A stretch of 64,000 bases of DNA from contig NZ_OZ242342.1 in NCBI RefSeq assembly GCF_965208555.1, positions 124,001 through 188,000 of the forward strand, written 5' to 3'. The stretch comes from Poriferisodalis sp965208555 (lineage in GTDB: Bacteria > Actinomycetota > Acidimicrobiia > Acidimicrobiales > Poriferisodalaceae). Made by a program: the position numbers and the translations under genes. Below the pieces are notes generated by a model, which was not told the DNA's origin, made no database searches, and saw only the letters and a program-made list of their open reading frames with translations. This document shows positions 33,007 to 40,783 of the stretch, piece by piece (position 1 is the stretch's first letter; each line of letters begins with the position of its first letter).

Positions 33007-34395
33007 TCAGCTCTCGGTGGGTGGGGCGACCGCTGTGTCGGGCACCCAGTTGCCGTGGAAGCCGTAGGGCACGCGCTGGGGCAGCGGCACCTGAGCCACG
33101 GGCGGGCGGCTGAGATCGCGGGCGTCGAGGATCACCAGCTCGCTGCCGTGCTTCGCCTCGTCATAGACGAACGACATCAGCCAGCCGTCGTCCTCGGCGG
33201 AGCCTTCGGGATCAGCGATGAAGATCCCTTCGCCGGTACCCCTGCCCGGGCCATGGTCGTGGTAGGCGATGTCGCCGGTGGAGTAGTCGATCTTGCAGCT
33301 GGCTCCCGGAATCAGGCCGTCTCCGACGCTCACCGTGTAGCCGTAGCGGTAGTCCCGGCCGACGCAGTCGGCGCTGACCTGCGGGAACTCGTGAAAGCGA
33401 TCATCCACGCGCTCCTCGCTGACACGGCGGGTGGCGGGATCGATGGTCCAGCGGTCCAGCGTCGGCTGGGAATCGCCGGCCGGCCCCAGCTTGTCGCGCT
33501 CGAACATCTTGTCGTAGCGACACAGGTCGAGCACCACACGCCCGTCGCCGTCTTCGTAGGCGTTCAGCGAGTGGAACACGTAGCAGAGCCCGACATCGCA
33601 CCACACGATCTCGTCCGCCGTGCCCTCACGGGGCAACAACCCCACCCGGGCGCCGTAGTCGGGATCCCAGCGGAACGGGAACGACGATTCCCCGCTGAGC
33701 GCGATCTCCAAGTCGACAGTGACGGGCAAGTCGTAGATCACCGCGTAGTTCTCCGTCAGCGCCATGTCGTGGATCATCGTCATGCCCGGCAACGGAACCT
33801 TCACCGTCTTGGCCACGCGGCCGCCGGTGTCCACCACGACGTACTCGACGTGATCGAACAGGTCCTGCCACGCGTAACAGATTGCGTGCATCTGACCGTC
33901 GGCCGGGTCGAACTTGGGATGCGCAGTGAAGCCGTTCGGCAGCGTGCCGGAGAAGTCGTTGCGACACTTGGTCGCGAGCTCGTAGTCGAGCTCTGTCGGG
34001 AGCACACCACCCTCTACGAGCGCCCAGGTGGTGCCTGCGTATCCGATGACGCTGGTGTTCGGCGAGAAGTCGAGCTGTCGGGTGGGTCCGGGAACCTTGG
34101 GCTCGCCGAGCAGCTCGGTGACGTCGTCGCCGCGGACCCACCGGTTGCGGTACCACTCGGCTCGGCCGTCTCGCAGCCGCACCCCGTGCACCATGCCCGT
34201 GCCCATGAACCAATGACTGCTGGCGGGGTCCGGGGGCACGATCGGATTGCCGCCGTTTCGCAGGTACCGGCCATCGAGCGATTCGGGAATCTCCCCGATG
34301 ACCTCGAGGTCGAATGCCGTCACCTCGCTGCTGACCCGTGCGAAGTTGCCTTCGAGGTACGGGTTGGTGGACTCTGCTTCAGCAGTCTCAGTCAT
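33007..34395 (-). CDS. Carotenoid cleavage oxygenase family protein
   Basis: A 462-residue seven-bladed propeller enzyme of the carotenoid/stilbene oxygenase family. The four iron-binding histidines are identifiable: His159 (TAHPKFD), His209 (MIHDMALT), His275 (FHSLNAY) and His447 (YGFHGNW). The N-terminal RYLRNGGNPI motif is typical. It cleaves a C=C bond of a carotenoid, stilbene or lignin-type substrate with O2. It follows the dimethylformamidase-like gene by five bases, so its true substrate may be something other than a carotenoid. Confidence 0.92.
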   Translation of the reverse strand: MTETAEAESTNPYLEGNFARVSSEVTAFDLEVIGEIPESLDGRYLRNGGNPIVPPDPASSHWFMGTGMVHGVRLRDGRAEWYRNRWVRGDDVTELLGEPKVPGPTRQLDFSPNTSVIGYAGTTWALVEGGVLPTELDYELATKCRNDFSGTLPNGFTAHPKFDPADGQMHAICYAWQDLFDHVEYVVVDTGGRVAKTVKVPLPGMTMIHDMALTENYAVIYDLPVTVDLEIALSGESSFPFRWDPDYGARVGLLPREGTADEIVWCDVGLCYVFHSLNAYEDGDGRVVLDLCRYDKMFERDKLGPAGDSQPTLDRWTIDPATRRVSEERVDDRFHEFPQVSADCVGRDYRYGYTVSVGDGLIPGASCKIDYSTGDIAYHDHGPGRGTGEGIFIADPEGSAEDDGWLMSFVYDEAKHGSELVILDARDLSRPPVAQVPLPQRVPYGFHGNWVPDTAVAPPTES

Positions 34396-34400
34396 GGCGC

Positions 34401-35849
34401 CTACTGTCGCAGATCGACGTGGCGACCGATGACGTTGCGGGTCACGGTGGCCACATCGTCGTGCTCGAGGCCGTAGGCCCAGTCGGTGCAGCCGGTGGTG
34501 AAGACCTCGCCGCGGCCCCGCTCGAACCATCCCATCACCGCTGCGCCGTGCTCGAAGCGTGCCCGGTTCTCCGGGGTGTCACCGCCGCCAAGGCGCTCAG
34601 TCACCCAGTTGAGCTCACCGACGTAGGTGTCGGGCATCCCGGGCGGCGCATCGGCGGTCTCCCACAGGCGCGCCGACGCTGTGCCGAGCACCTCGAAGTT
34701 CGCCGGCGTGCCCGCTGATCCGACCGCCACCGGCAGGCCGTCCACCAGGGCCAGCTCGCAGCCGTCGCACTCGTAGCCCACCACGACCGGCTCGCCGCCC
34801 AGCACATCGCCTGCCATCAGCCGCAGGCCGTCGAAGGCCCAGTGATCCGGTTGCCAGATGGAGTAACCGCCGGATCCCTTGGGCGCCCTGCGGCAGTGCG
34901 CGTAGCCGCCGCGGGTGAAGGTGACCCCGGTCATCTCGGACTCGGGACGGCCGGTGAGCGGGTCGCTCCACATGGTGGACACGGTGTGCTCAGCGTCGGT
35001 TCCCATCACCGGATCGAGTTCGAAGTCCAGCTTGTAGCCGATCACCCGATCGTCGGCGCCGAAACGGACCTGCCAGAACGCCGTGTTGCCCGAGAAGAAG
35101 GCTGCCGCGCCGCCCGCCTCGATCCACTCCTCGACCTGGTCGCGCATGGCCTCTGACCAGTACTCGTCATGGCCGACGCTGATGTAGAGGCGTCGACCGT
35201 CCAGCAGGTCCGGGCGGGAGTGCAGGTCGAGGCTGGTCGCGTAGTCGAGCGCCACGCCGTTGCGCTCAGCCCAGCTCACGAAGAGCCGTTCCCAGTTTGC
35301 CCATCCCGCGGCACCCGACCAGTACGAGTAGGTGTCGAAGTACTCGTTGACCTCAGGTCGAGGCAGCTGCGGGAAGCGGGCTACCCGGTAGCGATGCGGA
35401 TCGGGCTTGTCCAGGAAGCCGCGTGGCAGCGGTCGATGCTGGGATGACTCGTGCCCGCCGGTGTAGAAGCTGGGTCCGCCCCAGTCGTTGTACGCCGCCC
35501 ACGTCGAGGTGGACAGCACGAGCAGCGTCTCGGCGGGTTCGGCGGCGCGCACCACGAAGAAGGCTTCGGCAACCTCGCCGTCGCTGGCCGTCAGCCGGAC
35601 GAGGTAGAAGCCGGGCTGCCAGGCAGGGTCGATGTCGATCGACAGCGACAGATCCCACCCGCATCCTTCGGTGGCGCAGTCGTCGGGAACCGGCTGCTCG
35701 CCGACGGCGATTTCCCAAGTTCCGGCAAGCCGCTCGGACGCACCGATCCGCAGCACCTCCACCCGGCAGGAGCCAACGGTGGCACTGATCATCAGGTCGA
35801 CGGTGTCCCCAGCGGCGCCGCTCTGCGGCCAGCAGTATCCCGCGATCAT
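34401..35849 (-). CDS. N,N-dimethylformamidase large-subunit-like protein
   Basis: A 482-residue protein. The N-terminal about 110 residues look like a beta-sandwich (CWPQSGAAGDTVDLMISA). The remainder matches the domain named for the large subunit of N,N-dimethylformamidase: STSTWAAYNDWGGPSFYTGG, then LYISVGHDEYWSEAMRDQVE, SGNTAFWQVRF and FTTGCTDWAYGL. True DMFases are iron amidohydrolases, and this one lacks an adjacent small subunit, so the activity is uncertain. It lies between the haloalkane dehalogenase and carotenoid-oxygenase genes in one tight run. Start ATG 35849. Confidence 0.78.
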   Translation of the reverse strand: MIAGYCWPQSGAAGDTVDLMISATVGSCRVEVLRIGASERLAGTWEIAVGEQPVPDDCATEGCGWDLSLSIDIDPAWQPGFYLVRLTASDGEVAEAFFVVRAAEPAETLLVLSTSTWAAYNDWGGPSFYTGGHESSQHRPLPRGFLDKPDPHRYRVARFPQLPRPEVNEYFDTYSYWSGAAGWANWERLFVSWAERNGVALDYATSLDLHSRPDLLDGRRLYISVGHDEYWSEAMRDQVEEWIEAGGAAAFFSGNTAFWQVRFGADDRVIGYKLDFELDPVMGTDAEHTVSTMWSDPLTGRPESEMTGVTFTRGGYAHCRRAPKGSGGYSIWQPDHWAFDGLRLMAGDVLGGEPVVVGYECDGCELALVDGLPVAVGSAGTPANFEVLGTASARLWETADAPPGMPDTYVGELNWVTERLGGGDTPENRARFEHGAAVMGWFERGRGEVFTTGCTDWAYGLEHDDVATVTRNVIGRHVDLRQ

Positions 35850-35898
35850 GCGGCGACCGTAGTTGGCTCGTCCCCGTGCCGGCGGGGTGCAGGTGCGC

Positions 35899-36807
35899 TC
35901 AGTTGGCGTCGATGAAGTCGACCAGCACCTGGGCCAGCTCGGGGCCCTTGTCTTCCTGCAGGAAATGGGCTGCGCCTTCGATGGTGACGTGCGCCTGGCC
36001 CGCTGCACCGGGCACCAGGTTCCGGAACGGCTTGTCGGCGCCGGCAGTCACCGGATCCTGGTCGCTGAAGCAGCACAGGAAGGGCTTGTCGAACTGCTGC
36101 AGCACTCCCCATGCCTCCCTGTTCGGCTGGGCCTCGGGATCGTCCGGTGAGGTGCAGACATGCGACGGCCAGGCGCGTGCGCCTGCCTTGTAGGAATCGT
36201 CCGGGAACGGCGCGTCGTACGCGGCCACCACCTCAGGGTCGAGATCGGTGAGGCAGCCGCCGTTCACAATGTCGCCGATCGGGAACACCGGCGATTCCCG
36301 AGCAAACGTCTGCCAGTTCATGAAGGCGTCGCTGGGTCGGCGATCCCCGGTGGGCAGGCCCGTATTGGCGACCGCTACCCGGGCGAACCGGTCGGGTTGC
36401 GCCGTCACGAGACGCAAGCCGATCAACCCACCCCAGTCCTGGCCGAAGAAGGTGATGTTGCGCAGGTCCAAGGCGTCGAACACCAAGCTGGACATCCACG
36501 TCACGTGACGGGCGTAGCTGTAGTCGGACTGCTCGGCGGGCTTGTCGCTGCGGCCGAAGCCGACCTGATCCGGAACGATCACCCGGTGACCAGCGTCGGC
36601 AATCGGGCGGATCATGTGCCGGTACAGGTACGCCCACGACGGCTCGCCGTGCAGCAGCAGCACAGGATCGGCGTCGGCCGGCCCCTCGTCGAGGTAGTGG
36701 ACGCGCAACGAACCGCCCTCGCCGTCGGGAATCTCGGTGTAGTGCGGTTCGAAGCCGTATCCGGGCAGATCGGCGAAGCGCTCGTCGGGCGTGCGAAAGG
36801 TCTTCAT
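35899..36807 (-). CDS. Haloalkane dehalogenase (HLD-I type)
   Basis: A 302-residue alpha/beta hydrolase that hydrolyses carbon-halogen bonds through a covalent ester. Active-site residues are visible: nucleophile Asp124 and halide-binding Trp125 (GQDWGG, the same numbers as in DhlA), Glu55 in HGEPSWAY (oxyanion loop), acid Asp251 (SDQDPVT) and base His281 (GAAHFLQED). The acid position after the cap domain marks subfamily I. It overlaps the 181-residue unknown gene by four bases. With the reductive dehalogenase at 2411-4492 it makes two different dehalogenation chemistries in the window. Confidence 0.93.
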   Translation of the reverse strand: MKTFRTPDERFADLPGYGFEPHYTEIPDGEGGSLRVHYLDEGPADADPVLLLHGEPSWAYLYRHMIRPIADAGHRVIVPDQVGFGRSDKPAEQSDYSYARHVTWMSSLVFDALDLRNITFFGQDWGGLIGLRLVTAQPDRFARVAVANTGLPTGDRRPSDAFMNWQTFARESPVFPIGDIVNGGCLTDLDPEVVAAYDAPFPDDSYKAGARAWPSHVCTSPDDPEAQPNREAWGVLQQFDKPFLCCFSDQDPVTAGADKPFRNLVPGAAGQAHVTIEGAAHFLQEDKGPELAQVLVDFIDAN

Positions 36808-37349
36808 CGTGATTTCTCCTCTTGGTGTTGGTCGAGTTGCGACAGAACGCTGGCCGGGTCGGCGTCAGGCGGTGCAAGCAGGCGCAGGCGCGCGGTGAAT
36901 CCCAGGTAGTCCCACATGAGGTGCTCGCCGTCACGCCAGCGGCGTACCTCTATCGGCCCCGACGATCCCTCGAGACCGTGAGGGCGCAGCACGTGAACGC
37001 TGTCCTCAAAAGCAGCGACAACGTGGATCTCGGTCGACTTGTCGAACTCCGCGACATCGTGCACGCCATTGCGCAGCGTGCCGTCGCAGCGCATGTCGTG
37101 GATGATGCCGGCGCCGGTCACCACTACCCGATCGGCGGCCTGCTCGATGCGCTGCACATGCCCGATGGCAGGATGGCCGGGCTGCGCAGTGCCGTCCACG
37201 TACACCTCGGCGGTCTGCCAGAAGCCCCGCATGTCGGGCGCGCCGTCGCACAGGGGCTGGGTGCAGCCCGCCAGGATCGCTGGCGGCCACTGCGTCCAAC
37301 CCCCCGCCGGGGTGTACGCGACGGGAATCGAGTCGGCAGTCAACGTCAT
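36804..37349 (-). CDS. Unknown protein coupled to the haloalkane dehalogenase
   Basis: A 181-residue soluble protein without signal or membrane segment. Regular beta-strand patterns (AEVYVDGTAQPGHPAIGHVQ, RVVVTGAGIIHDM, DSVHVLRPHGL, VRRWRDGEHLMWDYLGFT) suggest a lipocalin-like or other small beta-barrel. I do not recognise the family. Its stop overlaps the dehalogenase ATG, and it begins 11 bases after the sulfatase stop, so it is made with both. It may bind a hydrophobic substrate. Confidence 0.65.
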   Translation of the reverse strand: MTLTADSIPVAYTPAGGWTQWPPAILAGCTQPLCDGAPDMRGFWQTAEVYVDGTAQPGHPAIGHVQRIEQAADRVVVTGAGIIHDMRCDGTLRNGVHDVAEFDKSTEIHVVAAFEDSVHVLRPHGLEGSSGPIEVRRWRDGEHLMWDYLGFTARLRLLAPPDADPASVLSQLDQHQEEKSR

Positions 37350-37360
37350 CGCCGTATCTC

Positions 37361-39673
37361 CTACTGGCGGGCCATCTCGGCGCGGGCTGCCGTCTCGGCG
37401 TCGGCTCGCGACGCGCCGCTGCGGTCGATCTCGACAGCATGCAGGGCGCCGCTGAAGGCGAAGGGCGCCTCGTACCGCGGCGACACTGCCTGGCCGTGGT
37501 CGAGGCCGACGCTGGAGCCGATCGAGGAGATGATGCGCATCATGTAGGGAAGCTCTGCGCTCCCGCAGGGCTCGCCGTCGATCTCCAGCTCAATGACGCC
37601 CTCGGTGCGACTCGTGCGCCGCACTCGCGCCGCCAGGACGCAGTCGCCTGCTGGTACCTCCAGCTCGGACTCGACCACCGTGTGCTCGCCGAATGAGTTG
37701 TAGTCCGCCACCAGGCGTCCGTTCTGCACGAACACCGACATGCCCGAGTTGGCATTGCCGGTCGCCCACAGGACACCGGCGTCATCAGCACCGCGGCTCA
37801 CCTGCGCCGTGAGCTCCCACGACCGGCCTGACGGCGACGCCGAGGCCGCCGAGGGAATCGGCGACATCGGCGGGCGGTAGCGGTAGCGCCGGTTCGTCGG
37901 ATGGGGCGAGTGATCGTCGGGACGGGCGACGAAGAGCTCGATCATGCGGTCGTCTAGCGGGAGCACGCCGTGACGCTCGGCTTCGGACCACCACAACCCG
38001 ATCAGCTCGTCCAGCTTGCCGGGATGGGTCTCGGCGAGATCGTTGCACTCGGACCGGTCCGCTGACAGCTCGTACAGCTCCCAGCGGTCGTCGTCGAAGG
38101 ATTCCCCCTTGATGTGCCGCGTCACCGCCTTCCAGCACACGCCGTCCTGCTCGACCACGAGGGCGCGGGAGCCTGATTGCTCGAAGTACTGGAGCGTGTT
38201 CGTGGCCGGGGCGCCTTCGTCGGCGAGCACCGAGGCGAAAGAACTCCCGGTCACCGGCAGCTGCGAGTAGCCACGGAACACTTCGGGCGGCGTGATGCCC
38301 ACGAGCTCGTAGACCGTGGGCGCCACGTCGGACACGTTCACGAACTGGTCGCGGCGAGTGCCCTGCTGGGCGGCAGCGATGCCAGCGGGCCAGTGCATGA
38401 CCAGGGGAACATGCACCCCGCCCTCGTGGGTGTTCTGCTTGTACCACTTGAAGGGGCTGTTGCCGCACTGGGCCCAGCCCCACGGGTAGTTGGTGTGCGA
38501 GTTGGGACCGCCGATGTCGTCGAGGCGTTCCATGACGTCGTCGGGGTCGTCAACGATGCCGTTGAAGTACTTCATCTCGTGCATGACCCCGAACGGTCCG
38601 CCCTCTTGGGAGGCGCCGTTGTCGGCCAGCACGATCAGGATCGTGTTGTCGAGCTGGCCCATCTGGCGCAGGCCGTCGACAAGGCGGCCGATCTGGTCGT
38701 CGGTGTGGTCGAGGAATGCGGCGAAGGCTTCCTGCAGGCGGCAGGCGAAGCGACGGTGACTGTCCGGCAGCTCAGTCCACGGCTTCACGCCAGGGTTGCG
38801 TGGCGCGAGCTGCGTGCCTTCCGGTATGACGCCCTGCGCGAGCTGACGCTCGTACCAGCGCTGGCGCATCACGTCCCAGCCCTCGTCGAAGCGTCCCCGG
38901 TACTTGTCGAGGTATGCCTGCGGCGCCTGGTGCGGAGCGTGCGTTGCCCCGAATGGCAGGTAGGCGAAGAACGGCCGGTCGGGTCGCACGCCCTTGCTGT
39001 CGTTGATCATGCGCAGCAGCTGACCCACCAGGTCGTCGCTGAGGTGGTAGCCCTCATCGGGCCCGCCGGGCGGGTCGATGTGGTGGTTGTCGACCACCAG
39101 CTCCGGATGGAATTGGTCGGTCTCGCCTTCAAGGAACCCGTAGAACCGGTCGAAGCCTCGGCCCAGCGGCCACTGGTCGAACGGCCCGGCAGCGGAGATG
39201 TCCTCGGTCGGCGCCAGATGCCACTTCCCGCAGCAGAACGTGGCGTAGCCCTGCGAGCCGAGCACTTCAGCCACGGTTGCTGCGTGGTTGGTGATGTGGC
39301 CGAGCTGGTGCGGGAAGCCGGTGCGATGGTTCGACACCGAGCGCATGCCGACCGCGTGCTGGGACCGTCCCGTCAGCAGCGATGCCCGGGTCGGCGAGCA
39401 CAGCGGGGTGACGTGGAAGTTGGTGAACTGCAGACCGCCTGCGGCGAGCGCGTCCACGTGGGGTGTGTCGATGTCGGAGCCGTAGCAGCCGAATTGGGCA
39501 AAGCCGGTGTCGTCGAGCAGCACGATCACGACGTTCGGTGCCTCGGGGCCCGGATGCGGCGACGAGGCGAAATGCGGCTCAGACTCGGCCAGCGTGCGGC
39601 CGATGCGGCCCTCGAACGGGGTGGGCTGGATCGGATGTGTCATCGATGCTCCGGTATTCGTCGTGCCGCCCAT
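37361..39673 (-). CDS. Sulfatase (arylsulfatase type)
   Basis: A 770-residue type I sulfatase. Cys92 in CSPTRASLLTG is the residue converted to formylglycine; metal-binding Asp54-Asp55 (VLLDDTG) and GKWHLAP are also present. There is no signal peptide, so it is predicted cytoplasmic. The C-terminal part (about 600-770) is an additional beta-rich domain. It hydrolyses a sulfate ester, and its own maturation enzyme is not in the window. It heads the unknown and haloalkane dehalogenase genes. An alternative start is the in-frame ATG at 39643. Confidence 0.92.
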   Translation of the reverse strand: MGGTTNTGASMTHPIQPTPFEGRIGRTLAESEPHFASSPHPGPEAPNVVIVLLDDTGFAQFGCYGSDIDTPHVDALAAGGLQFTNFHVTPLCSPTRASLLTGRSQHAVGMRSVSNHRTGFPHQLGHITNHAATVAEVLGSQGYATFCCGKWHLAPTEDISAAGPFDQWPLGRGFDRFYGFLEGETDQFHPELVVDNHHIDPPGGPDEGYHLSDDLVGQLLRMINDSKGVRPDRPFFAYLPFGATHAPHQAPQAYLDKYRGRFDEGWDVMRQRWYERQLAQGVIPEGTQLAPRNPGVKPWTELPDSHRRFACRLQEAFAAFLDHTDDQIGRLVDGLRQMGQLDNTILIVLADNGASQEGGPFGVMHEMKYFNGIVDDPDDVMERLDDIGGPNSHTNYPWGWAQCGNSPFKWYKQNTHEGGVHVPLVMHWPAGIAAAQQGTRRDQFVNVSDVAPTVYELVGITPPEVFRGYSQLPVTGSSFASVLADEGAPATNTLQYFEQSGSRALVVEQDGVCWKAVTRHIKGESFDDDRWELYELSADRSECNDLAETHPGKLDELIGLWWSEAERHGVLPLDDRMIELFVARPDDHSPHPTNRRYRYRPPMSPIPSAASASPSGRSWELTAQVSRGADDAGVLWATGNANSGMSVFVQNGRLVADYNSFGEHTVVESELEVPAGDCVLAARVRRTSRTEGVIELEIDGEPCGSAELPYMMRIISSIGSSVGLDHGQAVSPRYEAPFAFSGALHAVEIDRSGASRADAETAARAEMARQ

Positions 39674-39725
39674 TTGTTTCCCGCTCTTGTTCCCAGTTTC
39701 GATTCAATACGGGCTCACGGGCCGC

Positions 39726-40580
39726 TCAGGCCACGGCTTCGCCTGACGGCTCAGCCTCTGGCAGCGTGACCGTCGTGAGGTCATCGCCGATGATCACTTC
39801 GCCGTCGAAGTGCGCTGCGGCCAGCTCGATCCACTCCGGGTATTGCTCGGGAGTGGGTGCCGGCACCATGTGGGTCAGCACCAGCCGCTTGGCGCCGGCG
39901 CGAGCCGCCGTCTGGGCTGCCTGCTCGACGTCGGAGTGGTAGTCGAGGATGTCCTGGAACATCTCGTTGGGGGTCAGCCTGACGAGGTCGCTCCTGATGA
40001 CCGTCTGGACATAGGCATCGGCGCCTGCCGCCAACTGGTCCACGCCGTCGCACGGGACCGTGTCCCCGACGATGGCGGCCACCGCTCCCTCGTGTTCGAG
40101 GCGGTACCCCAGCGTCGGTCGCACCGGCGCATGGTCAGTTGCCGCCGTGCTGACGTGAACGTCGTTGATGTCGAACACATCGCCCGCTTCCAGCTCGGCC
40201 ACCGCGACCTGCGGCTCGTTGACCAGTACGTCGTGGTGGGCGATCCGGTAGCCGATGTCGGCCTCCAGCGCACCGAGCTGCCGTTCGACGAACCGCGCTG
40301 TGCCCGGCGGGCCGTAGACACTCAGCGTTGCATTGCCCTGGCTCATCACCCAGTGGGTCGTGATCACGTCGTTGAGCGCACACACGTGGTCGCTGTGGAG
40401 ATGAGTGATCAGCACAGCGCTCAGGAAGACCGGCAGCGAACCGCCGCCGGCCATGCGCATCACCGTGCCGCGGCCGGCGTCGACGAGGATGTGGGTGTCG
40501 CCTGCCTTGACCAGCGTGGATGGTCCCGCACGGTTGGCGTCGGGCAGAGGCGAGCCGGTCCCGGTCAGCACGATGTCCAT
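39726..40580 (-). CDS. Metallo-beta-lactamase-fold hydrolase (RNase Z-like)
   Basis: A 284-residue MBL-fold enzyme. The zinc motif is THLHSDH, with further ligands around GDTVPCDG and the late LTHMVPAP. The beginning MDIVLTGTGSPLPDANRAGP is typical of the RNase Z/arylsulfatase-like branch, which includes alkylsulfatase- and phosphodiesterase-type hydrolases. It lies 52 bases before the sulfatase gene. Given the neighbours, a small-molecule ester or sulfate hydrolase is more likely than tRNA processing. I use ATG 40580; the open frame upstream of it has no family similarity. Confidence 0.85.
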   Translation of the reverse strand: MDIVLTGTGSPLPDANRAGPSTLVKAGDTHILVDAGRGTVMRMAGGGSLPVFLSAVLITHLHSDHVCALNDVITTHWVMSQGNATLSVYGPPGTARFVERQLGALEADIGYRIAHHDVLVNEPQVAVAELEAGDVFDINDVHVSTAATDHAPVRPTLGYRLEHEGAVAAIVGDTVPCDGVDQLAAGADAYVQTVIRSDLVRLTPNEMFQDILDYHSDVEQAAQTAARAGAKRLVLTHMVPAPTPEQYPEWIELAAAHFDGEVIIGDDLTTVTLPEAEPSGEAVA

Positions 40581-40688
40581 GACGTTCCCCAGGGTGCCTT
40601 GCAGTCTCGGCCGAGCCTCGACGAGCCAGCGGCACTCTAGCATTCTTCTGCCAGTATTACTGCCAATACCTTTCACCCATGCCTCACG

Positions 40689-40711
40689 TGGCATTCCCGG
40701 TATGGCATTCC
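40689..40711. repeat. Direct repeat pair in the divergent promoter region
   Basis: TGGCATTCC occurs at 40689-40697 and 40703-40711, a 14-base spacing, in the 203-base region between the divergent MBL hydrolase and CotH-kinase genes. TGCCAATACC (40661-40670) and GGTATGGCA (40699-40707) form a loose inverted pair across it. This may be a regulator site; no function is shown. Confidence 0.25.
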
Positions 40712-40783
40712 TGATTGGGCATCGCCGGACGAGCCTGTCGATATGGTCCGCTGACGTCTCATCGAGTTTGGGAAGGTGGACGA

